Shown here in pieces: positions 34,494-43,379 of a stretch of DNA of 64,000 bases (positions within the stretch are counted from its first letter, which is position 1; each line of letters begins with the position of its first letter). Source of the stretch: Bdellovibrio sp. NC01 (GTDB lineage Bacteria; Bdellovibrionota; Bdellovibrionia; Bdellovibrionales; Bdellovibrionaceae); contig NZ_CP030034.1 in the NCBI RefSeq assembly GCF_006874625.1, positions 2,356,001 through 2,420,000 of the forward strand, in the 5' to 3' direction. The position numbers and the translations under genes are program-made. Under the pieces are notes generated by a model that was not told where the DNA came from, did no database searches, and saw only the letters and a list, made by a program, of their open reading frames with translations.

Positions 34494-36062
34494 ATGGGTC
34501 TCGTTCGAATAGCCGTCGTTCTCGTCGCCGCTCAGTTCATATTGAGCACGCCTCAAGCATTTGCACAGTATGAAATCAGCCAACCCAGCTTCGGCCGAGG
34601 TGACTATACAAATGCTTTGAATCAGTTGGACATTTCAGATGTTCGCCAAGCGACTTTAGCGATTTGGCATCACGGTTTGAACCCACAATATTATTGGAGT
34701 CAGCGACTTGAAGATCTTTATCGAGCAGGCGGTAACTTAGAAAAAACCATGCGCCCTCAGGTCAATAATATGCTTTATAATTTGTTGCGCGATTTGAACA
34801 TCGGCAATGTCGACCCGCAAAATGTAACAAGCGATGTTAAATTCATTCGTAAAGAATTTCTAACGCCCCAACAGGTTATGACTCTGGTTGTGACTTCGGG
34901 TCGCAATCCGGCAACGCTTTTTGATTTAGTAGCACCACAAAATCCTCCGTATTTCGCTGCAAAAGATGCTATGGAGAAAATTTATCCTAAATGCATGGAC
35001 GGTTCATGGCAGGACATCGTTCCAGTCAACACTCCCCTGCGCCTTTATTCACGCAATAAAGTTATCAGCGACATCAAGAAACGCTTCAGTCAATTGGGCT
35101 ACAACATCAATAACACCGATGAACTATTTGATGGTGAGCTTCTGGCGGCCCTTAGTGACGTGCAATGGAATTTGTGGATCAAACCTGACGGCATTATTTC
35201 TCCGAATGGGAAAGTTTGGAAGTTCTTGGGCGTGTCGTGCATGGATCGCGTACGTCAAATCCAAACCGACATGGAAAAGATGCGCTGGTTTCCGCAATAT
35301 TTTGAAAATCGCTACATCTTTGTGAATCTTGCGATGTCGTTCTTTGTTCTTTATGACGGTTCGACAGAATGGACACGCACAATGACCTTCAGAACAGTCA
35401 ACGGTCGCCCCGCTCGCAAGTCACCAACAATGAAAGATGAAGTTTTAAGAGTGATCATCAATCCATTCTGGGTTGTGCCACCAACCATTTTCAGTGAAGA
35501 CAAGGTGAATGATCTTAAAGCTCTTACAAAGCCAGAAATTGCAGAGTACTTCAAATCGCATAACTACGAAGTATGGACCGGAGATTTCACGCGTAAAATC
35601 GATCCCACTTCCGTCGACTGGTTGGGAATCGCAGAAGGCCGCGTCGCACCTGACGTGCAAATCAGACAGCTGCCTCACTTAGGAAATGCGTTAGGAGTTC
35701 TGAAGTTTGATCTGACAAATTCGTTTGCGATTTATCTGCACGATACGAATCAGCGTGAATTGTTTGATACGCCCATGCGCCAATTAAGTTCAGGGTGCAT
35801 TCGTTTACAACGTCCTTTGGATCTGGCCGAGTATCTTTTAGAGGACACTCCGTGGGATCGCAAAACCATCGAAGCGACAATGGCAAGACCTGGCGAAGTT
35901 CTGACGAAATCGACAGAGATACCAATTCCTAAATATAAGCATACGGCAGTCTATACCGCTTATCTGACTTCAATGGCGAGTGCAGACGGCGTTGTTAGAT
36001 TTGTTGACGACATTTACGGACAAAATACAGCAATTAGAAGAAATATGATGGCTGCGTTCTAG
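34494..36062 (+). CDS. L,D-transpeptidase (YcbB/LdtD-like), exported
   Basis: This 522-residue periplasmic enzyme makes or edits 3-3 peptidoglycan cross-links or attaches proteins to the wall. A signal peptide ends near AFA-QYE. The middle contains a peptidoglycan-binding-like stretch (ISDIKKRFSQLGY). The YkuD catalytic domain has the conserved HDTNQRELFDTPMRQLSSGCIRLQRP segment, with nucleophile Cys435 (SGCxR). AGGAG before ATG 34494 decides the start. The length and capping layout match YcbB-type enzymes. Bdellovibrio uses L,D-transpeptidases to strengthen the invaded prey cell wall. It is 38 bases from the next exported protein gene, probably one operon. Confidence 0.92.
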   Translation: MGLVRIAVVLVAAQFILSTPQAFAQYEISQPSFGRGDYTNALNQLDISDVRQATLAIWHHGLNPQYYWSQRLEDLYRAGGNLEKTMRPQVNNMLYNLLRDLNIGNVDPQNVTSDVKFIRKEFLTPQQVMTLVVTSGRNPATLFDLVAPQNPPYFAAKDAMEKIYPKCMDGSWQDIVPVNTPLRLYSRNKVISDIKKRFSQLGYNINNTDELFDGELLAALSDVQWNLWIKPDGIISPNGKVWKFLGVSCMDRVRQIQTDMEKMRWFPQYFENRYIFVNLAMSFFVLYDGSTEWTRTMTFRTVNGRPARKSPTMKDEVLRVIINPFWVVPPTIFSEDKVNDLKALTKPEIAEYFKSHNYEVWTGDFTRKIDPTSVDWLGIAEGRVAPDVQIRQLPHLGNALGVLKFDLTNSFAIYLHDTNQRELFDTPMRQLSSGCIRLQRPLDLAEYLLEDTPWDRKTIEATMARPGEVLTKSTEIPIPKYKHTAVYTAYLTSMASADGVVRFVDDIYGQNTAIRRNMMAAF

Positions 36063-36100
36063 CAGTCGCACAAAACAACCACAAGAAAGGGTTTATTCAC

Positions 36101-37447
36101 ATGTACGCGCAATCACTTCGCAGAATAGTATTCATGGCGACTTTAAGCGCCAGCATTGCAGCCTTTGCCGCACCGGCGGCACCACCAGCAGCAGCGCCTC
36201 CAAAACCTGCTCCTCCGGCAAAACCAGGAAATCCAAATCTTCCAAATCCACCCGCTCCACCGACTCAACCGGATCTTCCACCATCTCAAGGGCAATTTGA
36301 AGGCGTAGGCCGTATCGATCAAGTCACTCGCAATCAAGGTGGCGAGATTTATCGTCTTGATCTTTCTAAAGCACTACCTTTGGTACGTATCGAAGCGAAA
36401 TCGAAATTAGGTCGCTCGAAAGTTTATTCAACAAATCTTGTGACAGATAAAAACGAAAGAATCCCAGTACGCCAATTGGCTGGTATTTATGTTGATGAAG
36501 CATCACAGGCAATCAGTTCTGAACTTTTAAATACGGACGCAACAATCACTGCGATCGAAATTCTTGCGGAAGCAATGGGTGGCGAATCTGCATTGGAAAT
36601 CAAGGCGTTTTCGACAAAAGAAGCTCCGAAGTTAGCACTTGGATCTCGAGTTCCTGACTTCTCTTGCAAAAAGAGCATTGATTCATTGTTGAAAGATAAA
36701 CTTGATCCAATCCAATTGTGGGTGTCACGCGCTGAAGCGGCTGCCCCTGGTTCGGTCCAAGAAAAATTCGCTGGCAATCAGCTGAAAGATCAAGTAGCTG
36801 ACTTTATCGCAACAATGAAAACAGGTGGCTCTTACACAAGTTCAACTTACTTGCTAACGCTGCTTAATTTCTTTGCGGATCAATACAATGCGGTTCGTGC
36901 TGGCGGTGTTTCTGAACCGGCTTACAAAAACTTGCTGCAAGGAACTTTCGACGTCATTGTTCTTTCCGTGCAAACGGAACTTCCTTGCCGTAAATATCCA
37001 AGCGCTTCGCTAATTTCGATCGCATCAGACTTGAATAAAAAATATTCGGCAATGCCTGATTCAGCAAAAGCGAAACCGTTGTATGGAACGATCATGAATA
37101 AAATCCGTGATTTTGCACCAGCACAATATCGCAAAGAAATCGCTGCTGCGAATTATACGTTCCGCCAAGCTGATACAGAAGGAACGAATTACTATAAACT
37201 ATTCGTCTCTTCACAAGAGGGCAGCTTCTTAAAGAATACTCACCGCGACATGAGTGCCTATGCCTTCGTGGTTGCAGAGCAAGCTTTAACTAAAGAAGTA
37301 AAATTGATGGACATCGAACAGCGCTATCAATTGATCGTCGAGTATCAAGCGAAGTACAACTCAAACACAGATTTCCCACAAGCGGTGGCCGGCAGATACC
37401 TTGCTATCTTGGCGGACCAAAGCTACTGGGCAAGAATTCTTAAATAG
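36101..37447 (+). CDS. Exported protein with Pro/Ala-rich linker, partner of the L,D-transpeptidase gene
   Basis: This 448-residue protein has a signal peptide ending AFA-AP (about residue 24). A 40-residue Pro/Ala/Lys linker follows (APPAAAPPKPAPPAKPG), then a beta-rich domain (FEGVGRIDQVTRNQGGEIYRL ... LVRIEAKSKLGRSKVYS) and a long helical C-terminal region. The Pro-rich spacer is typical of wall-spanning periplasmic proteins. No known catalytic domain is seen. It follows the L,D-transpeptidase by 38 bases and is closed by a terminator, so they probably act together on the wall. Confidence 0.75.
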   Translation: MYAQSLRRIVFMATLSASIAAFAAPAAPPAAAPPKPAPPAKPGNPNLPNPPAPPTQPDLPPSQGQFEGVGRIDQVTRNQGGEIYRLDLSKALPLVRIEAKSKLGRSKVYSTNLVTDKNERIPVRQLAGIYVDEASQAISSELLNTDATITAIEILAEAMGGESALEIKAFSTKEAPKLALGSRVPDFSCKKSIDSLLKDKLDPIQLWVSRAEAAAPGSVQEKFAGNQLKDQVADFIATMKTGGSYTSSTYLLTLLNFFADQYNAVRAGGVSEPAYKNLLQGTFDVIVLSVQTELPCRKYPSASLISIASDLNKKYSAMPDSAKAKPLYGTIMNKIRDFAPAQYRKEIAAANYTFRQADTEGTNYYKLFVSSQEGSFLKNTHRDMSAYAFVVAEQALTKEVKLMDIEQRYQLIVEYQAKYNSNTDFPQAVAGRYLAILADQSYWARILK

Positions 37448-37455
37448 TTCGCCTT

Positions 37456-37485
37456 AAGGGCTCCTTCACGGGGCCCTTTCTTTTT
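37456..37485 (+). terminator. Intrinsic terminator
   Basis: AAGGGCTCC - TTCAC - GGGGCCCTT then TCTTTTT, nine pairs with one wobble, eight bases after the 36101-37447 gene. Confidence 0.88.
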
Positions 37486-37528
37486 GAAAATTGACAAACT
37501 TCCCTTCTCGCGTTCAACTTTTCCTAAG

Positions 37529-38347
37529 ATGAACAATCGCTTGCGAGCTCTGCCTGCTAAATTTCAAATTCTTATCTTTCTTCTTCTGACGTTTTTATTT
37601 TCGTGGAGCATCGAATACGTCATGATTCGGGGCGCAGGCGTCAACGATATGGGGCTGACATTCTTATTGATGTGGACGCCGGGCATCTGTGGAATTCTGT
37701 GTGCCGCTCTTTTTAAAGACATCGGCAGCCTGGGCTTCAAATGGGGAAACCTCAAGTCCTACGCACTTGCTTACGGGATTCCAGCAGCGACTGCGATGCT
37801 GATCTTGGGCCTCTTAATCGCAACCAAAGAAGGCTCCTTCAACGGTGAAGTGTCATCCACGAAAGTCACGCGTTGGTTTATTGCGATCACTGTAGGCGTT
37901 CTTATAGGCTCTGTCAGCGCTTTAGGAGAAGAGATTGGCTGGCGAGGGTTTCTACAAACAAAATTTCAGCAAGCCGGCATTCGTGGCCGTTATTTATGGT
38001 TGGGAATTATCTGGGCGATTTGGCATTGGCCATTAATTTTATTTTCTAATTATGCGACGTCGTCACTGCCCGCTTTAAGTCTTCTACTTTTTACGATTTG
38101 CATTGTTTCGTTTGCGGTGATTATTGGTTGGCTGAAAGATATCTCAGGTTCGGTGTTCGTTGCAGCCTTAGCACATGGAGCCCATAATTTATGGATTCAG
38201 TTCGCGTATCCGGTATTCTTAATTAAAGGCCCGCGCGATGAGTTTTTTGGTGGCGAGTCAGGACTTTTCAACGCCGCCATTTACCTACTTCTTGCGATTT
38301 ATATTTATCGCAAGAAGCTTCGTCAGTTGCCGACTAATCCTGTGTAA
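37529..38347 (+). CDS. CPBP-family intramembrane glutamic protease (Rce1/CAAX-like)
   Basis: This 272-residue multi-helix inner-membrane protein has the three ABI/CPBP motifs: EEIGWRGFLQ (EExxxR), IWAIWHWPLI (FxxxH-type), and ALAHGAHNLW (HxxxN/D). Bacterial members include bacteriocin self-immunity proteins and maturation proteases; no bacteriocin gene is nearby. ATG 37529 is chosen; a TTG reading from 37484 begins inside the preceding terminator T tract. Confidence 0.9.
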   Translation: MNNRLRALPAKFQILIFLLLTFLFSWSIEYVMIRGAGVNDMGLTFLLMWTPGICGILCAALFKDIGSLGFKWGNLKSYALAYGIPAATAMLILGLLIATKEGSFNGEVSSTKVTRWFIAITVGVLIGSVSALGEEIGWRGFLQTKFQQAGIRGRYLWLGIIWAIWHWPLILFSNYATSSLPALSLLLFTICIVSFAVIIGWLKDISGSVFVAALAHGAHNLWIQFAYPVFLIKGPRDEFFGGESGLFNAAIYLLLAIYIYRKKLRQLPTNPV

Positions 38348-38651
38348 GTAAAGTTGCGCTTGCGAAAACGCAGTCACCGGCTGAGTAGTAATTTGGTTTT
38401 AGAGTGACTTCCAAAATGGACTCGCCGATACCGAATGAATAGATCAAGTGAAGTTGTGTAGATACATCGGCTTCATTAAAGAAAGAAGCGCTTCGTGTTG
38501 CAACTGGAAGTTCGGCGTAATGACTGCCATTCACAGAATCCAAAGCCGATGCTATTGCTTGCGCTTTCGGCAAACATTGCGCAACGGAATCAACCGCAAA
38601 TGCTTGAGTCGAAGAAAACATAAATACTAGAATTGCAAAGTAAGATTTCAT
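38334..38651 (-). CDS. Small exported hypothetical protein
   Basis: This 105-residue product has a signal peptide MKSYFAILVFMFSSTQAFA. Mature cysteines in AQCLPKA and GDCVFA could form one disulfide. The C-terminal strand pattern is LEVTLKPNYYSAGDCVFASATLL. The start at 38651 follows GAGAGGAAAAG. Its 3' end overlaps the converging CPBP gene by 14 bases. No family is recognised. Confidence 0.68.
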   Translation of the reverse strand: MKSYFAILVFMFSSTQAFAVDSVAQCLPKAQAIASALDSVNGSHYAELPVATRSASFFNEADVSTQLHLIYSFGIGESILEVTLKPNYYSAGDCVFASATLLTQD

Positions 38652-38760
38652 AGCTTTTCCTCTCGAAAAAATAGCTCTTACCACACCCTTCCGAATCCTT
38701 GCGTGAAATTGAAGACATTACCAACATTTATTGGCGATTTTCCAGCAACTCCCCAGACGC

Positions 38761-39504
38761 TTAGAGCGAAAGAACCAAACGGAGCATCGAGGGATGCTTG
38801 TCGGACTGTTCTTCAAGAAACTCTGAGACGACTTTAAATCCTGCATCCGCAACTTCTTTTAATAAAATTTCTTTGGGATAAACGCGACGTTGCGCACACC
38901 AATGCTGGCCATCAATTTCAACCAACCCCCTACGATCTAACATCGAAGTCTTGTGCCATAAGATATAATTCTCATCAAAACGAAGAGTATCAAAAGTTCC
39001 AGTAATATTCATATCCGGCGAGTGCGCCATCGTATCAAGAATAAAGATTCCCCCGGGACGCAAAATATTTTGAATCCCGTTAAATACGGCTTTGCGATCT
39101 TCTTCAAAAACAATGCAGTGAAGGCAGTGACTATCGTAAATAAGATCAAACTTTTTTTGAAGCTTCGATAAATCCAGAATGTCGGTCACCGCATACGAAA
39201 TTTGCAAACCTTGTTGCGCAGTCAGCTCTTTCGCCATTTCAATGGCAGTCTCGGAAACATCGACACCTAAAACTTGAAAACCTAACTTCGCTAAAATGAA
39301 AGCTGTCGTGCCTGTTCCACAGCCAAGATCCAAGGCCGTATGTGCAGAAGGATTTGCGAAATGCTTCTGAACAGTTTCGGTCACATAGCGTTTAGTTAAG
39401 TCATCACCTAACTCATCCAAGGAACGCGCATTGCCCCAGCCGACAAGACCTTTTTGTTTGATTTGGCGATAGGCGTTTTCATGCTCGTGATAATAAGCTT
39501 TCAT
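38761..39504 (-). CDS. SAM-dependent methyltransferase
   Basis: This 247-residue enzyme has motif I ALDLGCGTGTTAFIL, GVDVSETAIEMA, motif II KFDLIYDSHCLHCIV and motif III LRPGGIFILDTMAH. AAGGATGG before ATG 39504 sets the start over a reading that would begin at 39699 and cover the FKBP gene. Substrate is unknown. It is divergent from FKBP. Confidence 0.9.
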   Translation of the reverse strand: MKAYYHEHENAYRQIKQKGLVGWGNARSLDELGDDLTKRYVTETVQKHFANPSAHTALDLGCGTGTTAFILAKLGFQVLGVDVSETAIEMAKELTAQQGLQISYAVTDILDLSKLQKKFDLIYDSHCLHCIVFEEDRKAVFNGIQNILRPGGIFILDTMAHSPDMNITGTFDTLRFDENYILWHKTSMLDRRGLVEIDGQHWCAQRRVYPKEILLKEVADAGFKVVSEFLEEQSDKHPSMLRLVLSL

Positions 39505-39549
39505 GGAACCATCCTTGATTTTAACTGCTGTTACTTTTATACCTGTTGC

Positions 39550-39888
39550 ATGGATAAAAATGAATTGCAAATTACGGATACGGTTGTTGGCGCTGGCGTT
39601 CAAATCGTCAAAGGCGCGTTGGTCATTTGTCATTATGAAGGCCGCCTGGAAGATGGAACGATTTTCGATTCTTCGTACAAACACGGTCGCCCATTTCAAT
39701 TTGTGATTGGTTCAGGCAAAGTGATCAAAGGCTGGGATCAAGGCCTTATGGGCGCACGAGAAGGCGGCAAAAGGCATCTGTTTGTGCCAGCGGCACTGGG
39801 TTACCAAGAAAGACAAAAGGGGCTTATTCCGCCCCATTCGAATTTGCTTTTTGATGTTGAGATTATTGAAGTTCGTCCGCGCGAATAA
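39550..39888 (+). CDS. FKBP-type peptidyl-prolyl cis-trans isomerase
   Basis: This 112-residue, single FKBP domain protein has VICHYEGRLEDGTIFDSSYKHGRPFQFVIGSGKVIKGWDQGLMGAREGGKRHLFVPAALGYQ. It has the conserved Tyr, Phe, Trp and GYG-like residues of the proline pocket (IPPHSNLLFDVEI at the end). No signal peptide or chaperone flap is seen, so it is cytosolic and of the small FKBP12 type. It catalyses proline isomerisation in folding. Confidence 0.95.
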   Translation: MDKNELQITDTVVGAGVQIVKGALVICHYEGRLEDGTIFDSSYKHGRPFQFVIGSGKVIKGWDQGLMGAREGGKRHLFVPAALGYQERQKGLIPPHSNLLFDVEIIEVRPRE

Positions 39889-40317
39889 TTATAGCAACAA
39901 CGACAAGACGTTCGCCATTTCTGCCATACGTTGAGTCGTTTTGTTCTTCGCTCCCAAACAAGAAGCTTGAACTTGCGAACCACCCTTGGCAGAAATTTTC
40001 ATGTGCGAAGTCGGACAAGATTTCGCACTCGTTTTAGGCAAGGCCACAATCTTCGCTGATTCCGCAGTCAAAAAGTTATAATTTTTCTCTGACAAATTGC
40101 CGGTATTAGATCTGCCATTCTGAGCGGCCGAAAAATACTTTCCTTGCTTATCTGACCACACATAAAACTCTGTCAGTTTATCCCCGTACTTTACTTCAAA
40201 CTTAAAGCCCCCCACTGCGGGCACGCTTGTCGGCGCACGTAATGGCTTTTTAATCGGCTTTGCAAACACACTAGATGCTAACAATGAAAAGATCGCGATA
40301 GAGATTAATTTTTTCAT
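39889..40317 (-). CDS. Exported hypothetical protein coupled to the M13-like protease
   Basis: This 142-residue product has a signal peptide MKKLISIAIFSLLASSVFA, then KPIKKPLRAP. Cysteines SCPTSHM and ASCLGAK may pair. The ATG overlaps the stop of the upstream metallopeptidase gene as TAATG, so translation is coupled and the product is probably its partner or inhibitor (inference). No family is recognised. Confidence 0.72.
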   Translation of the reverse strand: MKKLISIAIFSLLASSVFAKPIKKPLRAPTSVPAVGGFKFEVKYGDKLTEFYVWSDKQGKYFSAAQNGRSNTGNLSEKNYNFLTAESAKIVALPKTSAKSCPTSHMKISAKGGSQVQASCLGAKNKTTQRMAEMANVLSLLL

Positions 40318-41879
40318 TATTGAACTCCTCCGTTTGAAGTCGCAGGACTTGTTGTTGCCGGGTCACCGTGTGCTGGAAATGTCATTTGCACGCGACCTTT
40401 TGGAGCTGCCGTTTTCTGAGCCATCGCATCTGGATTAGTTGCATCACAGTAAACTCGAGTATTCGATGGTGAACAACCCATTTTCTGTCTGACAATTGGA
40501 TTTTGCAATACACCCGCATTCACACGTGTCGGAACGCTTGGATGCTCATCCCACAGTGCTGCTGGTTGATTCGGTGCTGAACACGCCGTTCTAAATACGT
40601 TTGTGACACCGTTTTGCCATTGTGTCTTCGTCAGGTTCGGATGGTTCTTTGTGATATACGCAGCCATCACCTCCGTACCAAACCAATCAGCAACCGCTTC
40701 ACCAATCTGATCGTTTTCACACATGCTTGCAGCCACGGATTCTTTCGAAGATTCCGCCGCTTTACTTGGCGGTAAATCTTTGTGAACCGCATTCATAGAT
40801 TTTTCTGAACGCAAACAAGAAATCAAACCTGTGATTGGATATTCTTTTTCTTTTTCAGCCAAAGGCTTAAATGACGAATAAGTGATACCAACACCTTCTG
40901 GCGCCGTCGAAAGCCCACAGGGATCAATACTATGAGCCAACTCATGCGCGATAAACATCGACATTCCAAATTCAGAAAGATTGTCGCCTAAAAAACCTTT
41001 GCATACAGTAAAGCTTTGTTCTGTCGGGCTATAGAAAGCATTGGGCATAAACGTTTCGCTGACACCAGCAACACCCATGATTGAACAGTCCGTACCGCCG
41101 AAGCGAATGCCTTTAACTTTATCCATCATCAACTGTTTTTTATCTTCAGCAATTGGCAGCTCAGAAATTTTCTTAACTAAAAGAGATTTAACGTCAGGGA
41201 AGATTTTATCTTGAATCAATTTTGTTGAACGCGTGCTCACACTGTTATCATTAACCGCTTTCATGCCGTCCCCGATGATATCGCGGAAGCCCTTATCGCT
41301 CATCACGTACATCATATTTTGCATATCAGCTGTCATACCGTAATTAGTGCCATAAGGACTGGTTTGTTGACCCGTTCCCGGTTGCCCAGTTTGCGCGCCA
41401 CCCGTCGTTGGTTGACCACCATCGCCCATCATGCCGCCATAACCACCGCCATATCCGCCACCTGCACCGTAAACACCGTAGATCATTTGCGGATTCATCG
41501 ATTTTTTCGCAAGCTCCACGAGCCCCGTGACGATATTGTCTTCACAAGCTTTCTGATTGGCGGCTTCTTTCGCCTGACAATCCGGAGAAATATCTAAGCC
41601 CAATCCCGCGGAAGCAACACGCTTGAAGTAAGTATTATTTTTTAAGTAAGCTTGAATTTCTGACTGAAGTTTTGGTTCAACTTTTTTCAAACTCTCTGCG
41701 GCTTTGTCGGCTGCTTCTGTAAATGCATCCGACTTCAACGTCACGGTACCTGTGCCGTCGTTGTAACTGCCAGGAGTACAAGTTAATTTCGCAGCATCCT
41801 CACAAAGAGGACTGTCTGCCGCCCCTGCTTGAAGTCCTAACCCCAAGCCCATCGCCAAAACCAGAGATATGTGTTTCAT
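40317..41879 (-). CDS. Exported M13/neprilysin-like zinc metallopeptidase
   Basis: This 520-residue product has a signal peptide ending AGA-AD. The zinc motif is HELAH (His312, Glu313, His316) and the third ligand is Glu394 in GEAVAD, where the spacing and ExxxD match M13 gluzincins. NAFYSPTEQSF before the zinc motif parallels NAYYxP of neprilysin, and HPSVPTRVNAGVLQN near the C-terminus parallels its P.RVNG.L.N closing motif. A Gly/Tyr/Met-rich linker (about residues 145-170) separates an N-terminal domain with a Cys pair. It is far shorter than neprilysin (about 700), so a remote member. It probably degrades peptides outside the cytoplasm. Confidence 0.75.
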   Translation of the reverse strand: MKHISLVLAMGLGLGLQAGAADSPLCEDAAKLTCTPGSYNDGTGTVTLKSDAFTEAADKAAESLKKVEPKLQSEIQAYLKNNTYFKRVASAGLGLDISPDCQAKEAANQKACEDNIVTGLVELAKKSMNPQMIYGVYGAGGGYGGGYGGMMGDGGQPTTGGAQTGQPGTGQQTSPYGTNYGMTADMQNMMYVMSDKGFRDIIGDGMKAVNDNSVSTRSTKLIQDKIFPDVKSLLVKKISELPIAEDKKQLMMDKVKGIRFGGTDCSIMGVAGVSETFMPNAFYSPTEQSFTVCKGFLGDNLSEFGMSMFIAHELAHSIDPCGLSTAPEGVGITYSSFKPLAEKEKEYPITGLISCLRSEKSMNAVHKDLPPSKAAESSKESVAASMCENDQIGEAVADWFGTEVMAAYITKNHPNLTKTQWQNGVTNVFRTACSAPNQPAALWDEHPSVPTRVNAGVLQNPIVRQKMGCSPSNTRVYCDATNPDAMAQKTAAPKGRVQMTFPAHGDPATTSPATSNGGVQ

Positions 41880-41956
41880 ATGATGAGGATATCGAGAAAG
41901 AATTGATCACTCACCAGATTTTCTGAAATCTGATGAAACAGGACCTAAGATAGATA

Positions 41957-41985
41957 TAAAAAAAGAGCCTTCCGAAGAAAGCTCT
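41957..41985 (-). terminator. Intrinsic terminator with UUCG loop
   Basis: On the minus strand AGAGCTTTC - TTCG - GAAGGCTCT then TTTTTTT. Nine pairs with one wobble and a stable UUCG tetraloop, ending the 42021-42461 transcript. Confidence 0.92.
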
Positions 41986-42020
41986 CGTTTTTGTTTCAGT
42001 TTGCTTGGCTAAGAAAATGT

Positions 42021-42461
42021 CTAGCGAGGCGTTGGAATATAACCGTCGACATAGACAGCGTACACTTGCGACTCTGTATCGCCGTGGAATTCTTTAAAGC
42101 TAACAGCAATATTCCACTTGCCCGGTTGGGCGAAATGCATTGTCCCGCACACACGACCGGGAACAGTTGCTTGGCAACGATCTAAATAACCGTTCATTGG
42201 ATTCATCGTCGTTTCGAATTTTGTTCCTGGCAGATAATAACTGACTTCAACCCACGTATTTTCACGTTCAACGAGTTCATGAGTTTGTGAGTCGCGAACT
42301 TCCACACGAATGGGCTGAGCAAAACGACTGCTTGTCGCAGGAATATCAATAGACAAAAGCAAAGCACCGTTACGAACGAAGAATTCATAGTGATCTGCAA
42401 AGGCGAGTTGTGCCGACATCAACGTAAGAAAAAAGACGATCATTTTCATGGCCCGAGTCAT
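42021..42461 (-). CDS. Exported beta-sandwich hypothetical protein
   Basis: This 146-residue product has a signal peptide ending AFA-DH. It has alternating strands (VRVEVRDSQTHEL, TWVEVSYYLPG, KWNIAVSFKEFHGD) and two Cys (DRCQ, RVCGTMHF), similar in pattern to YtkA/FixH-like or accessory beta domains. No catalytic residues are evident. GGGGAAG lies seven bases before the ATG. Confidence 0.7.
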   Translation of the reverse strand: MTRAMKMIVFFLTLMSAQLAFADHYEFFVRNGALLLSIDIPATSSRFAQPIRVEVRDSQTHELVERENTWVEVSYYLPGTKFETTMNPMNGYLDRCQATVPGRVCGTMHFAQPGKWNIAVSFKEFHGDTESQVYAVYVDGYIPTPR

Positions 42462-42598
42462 AGCCTACTTCCCCTATAGAAGAAAGTAATAAACTTCGGC
42501 ATCGAACATTAAATCTAAGCAGGATTATCAATAAACTTTGACTGTACAGGGACGTTCCATTGAATAAAAACTATACTCCACGAGGTCACCCGCACGTT

Positions 42599-43369
42599 AT
42601 GAAGACGATCTTATCTTATCTATTGCTTTTAAGCTTCACCGCGAGCCCGCCAGCCTTCGCAGAAACGCCGCCAAAGCCGACTAAAGAGCTGCATTTAATT
42701 ACCGGCGAAAGCCCTCCTTACATGTCAGAGTCTATGAAAGATCAAGGGGCTGCTGTTTGGGCTCTTCGTAAAATTTTCGCGAAAATGGGTTATACGCTGG
42801 TGATTGATTTTGCTCCGTGGACCCGCGCAAAAATCACGGCCGCCAAATCTGATACCATCGATGGTTTCTTCCCCTATTCCGATCAGGACGTTCCAAATTT
42901 TATTTACTCCGACATCGTTTCTGAAACCCCATGGGTCATCATACAACGTAAAGACAAACCCATTCACTGGAGCAAATTCAGTGACCTGTCACCTTATACG
43001 GCAGGCAATGTCGTTGGCATTGAACTCCGTCCCGGGATTAAAGAGTTGTACGAGGCAAAGAAACTAAACATTGAAACAACAACGAGCGATGTTTCCAACT
43101 TGTTGAAGCTTGCAAACAAACGCGTTGATATGATCTTTATGGATGCCACCGTTTTTCAATACTCCATGGCCAAAGAAAAAGAGCTGCAACCGTATCGCGG
43201 TAAATTGGAAATCAATGCCAAACCGATTCTGGTTAACAAGTACGGCATTGCTTTAAAGAACACGCCTCGCAACGCCGCCATCATGAAAGAATTCAATCGC
43301 CACGTAAATCCCCAGGAATTTGCGAAAGACGTCGAGTCCTATTTGACTCACGGAAATCAACACCCCTAA
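42599..43369 (+). CDS. Periplasmic solute-binding protein (PBP2/SBP_bac_3), orphan
   Basis: This 256-residue protein has a signal peptide ending AFA-ET. The two-lobed SBP_bac_3 fold shows LHLITGESPPYMSE, APWTRAKITAAKSDTIDGFFPYSDQ and VGIELRPGIKELYEAK. It binds amino acids or small organic ions in family members. No ABC permease or ATPase is adjacent, unlike transport operons; it may be a sensor or scavenger. ATG 42599 is preferred over the TTG at 42560. Confidence 0.85.
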   Translation: MKTILSYLLLLSFTASPPAFAETPPKPTKELHLITGESPPYMSESMKDQGAAVWALRKIFAKMGYTLVIDFAPWTRAKITAAKSDTIDGFFPYSDQDVPNFIYSDIVSETPWVIIQRKDKPIHWSKFSDLSPYTAGNVVGIELRPGIKELYEAKKLNIETTTSDVSNLLKLANKRVDMIFMDATVFQYSMAKEKELQPYRGKLEINAKPILVNKYGIALKNTPRNAAIMKEFNRHVNPQEFAKDVESYLTHGNQHP

Positions 43370-43379
43370 CATATGAAGG

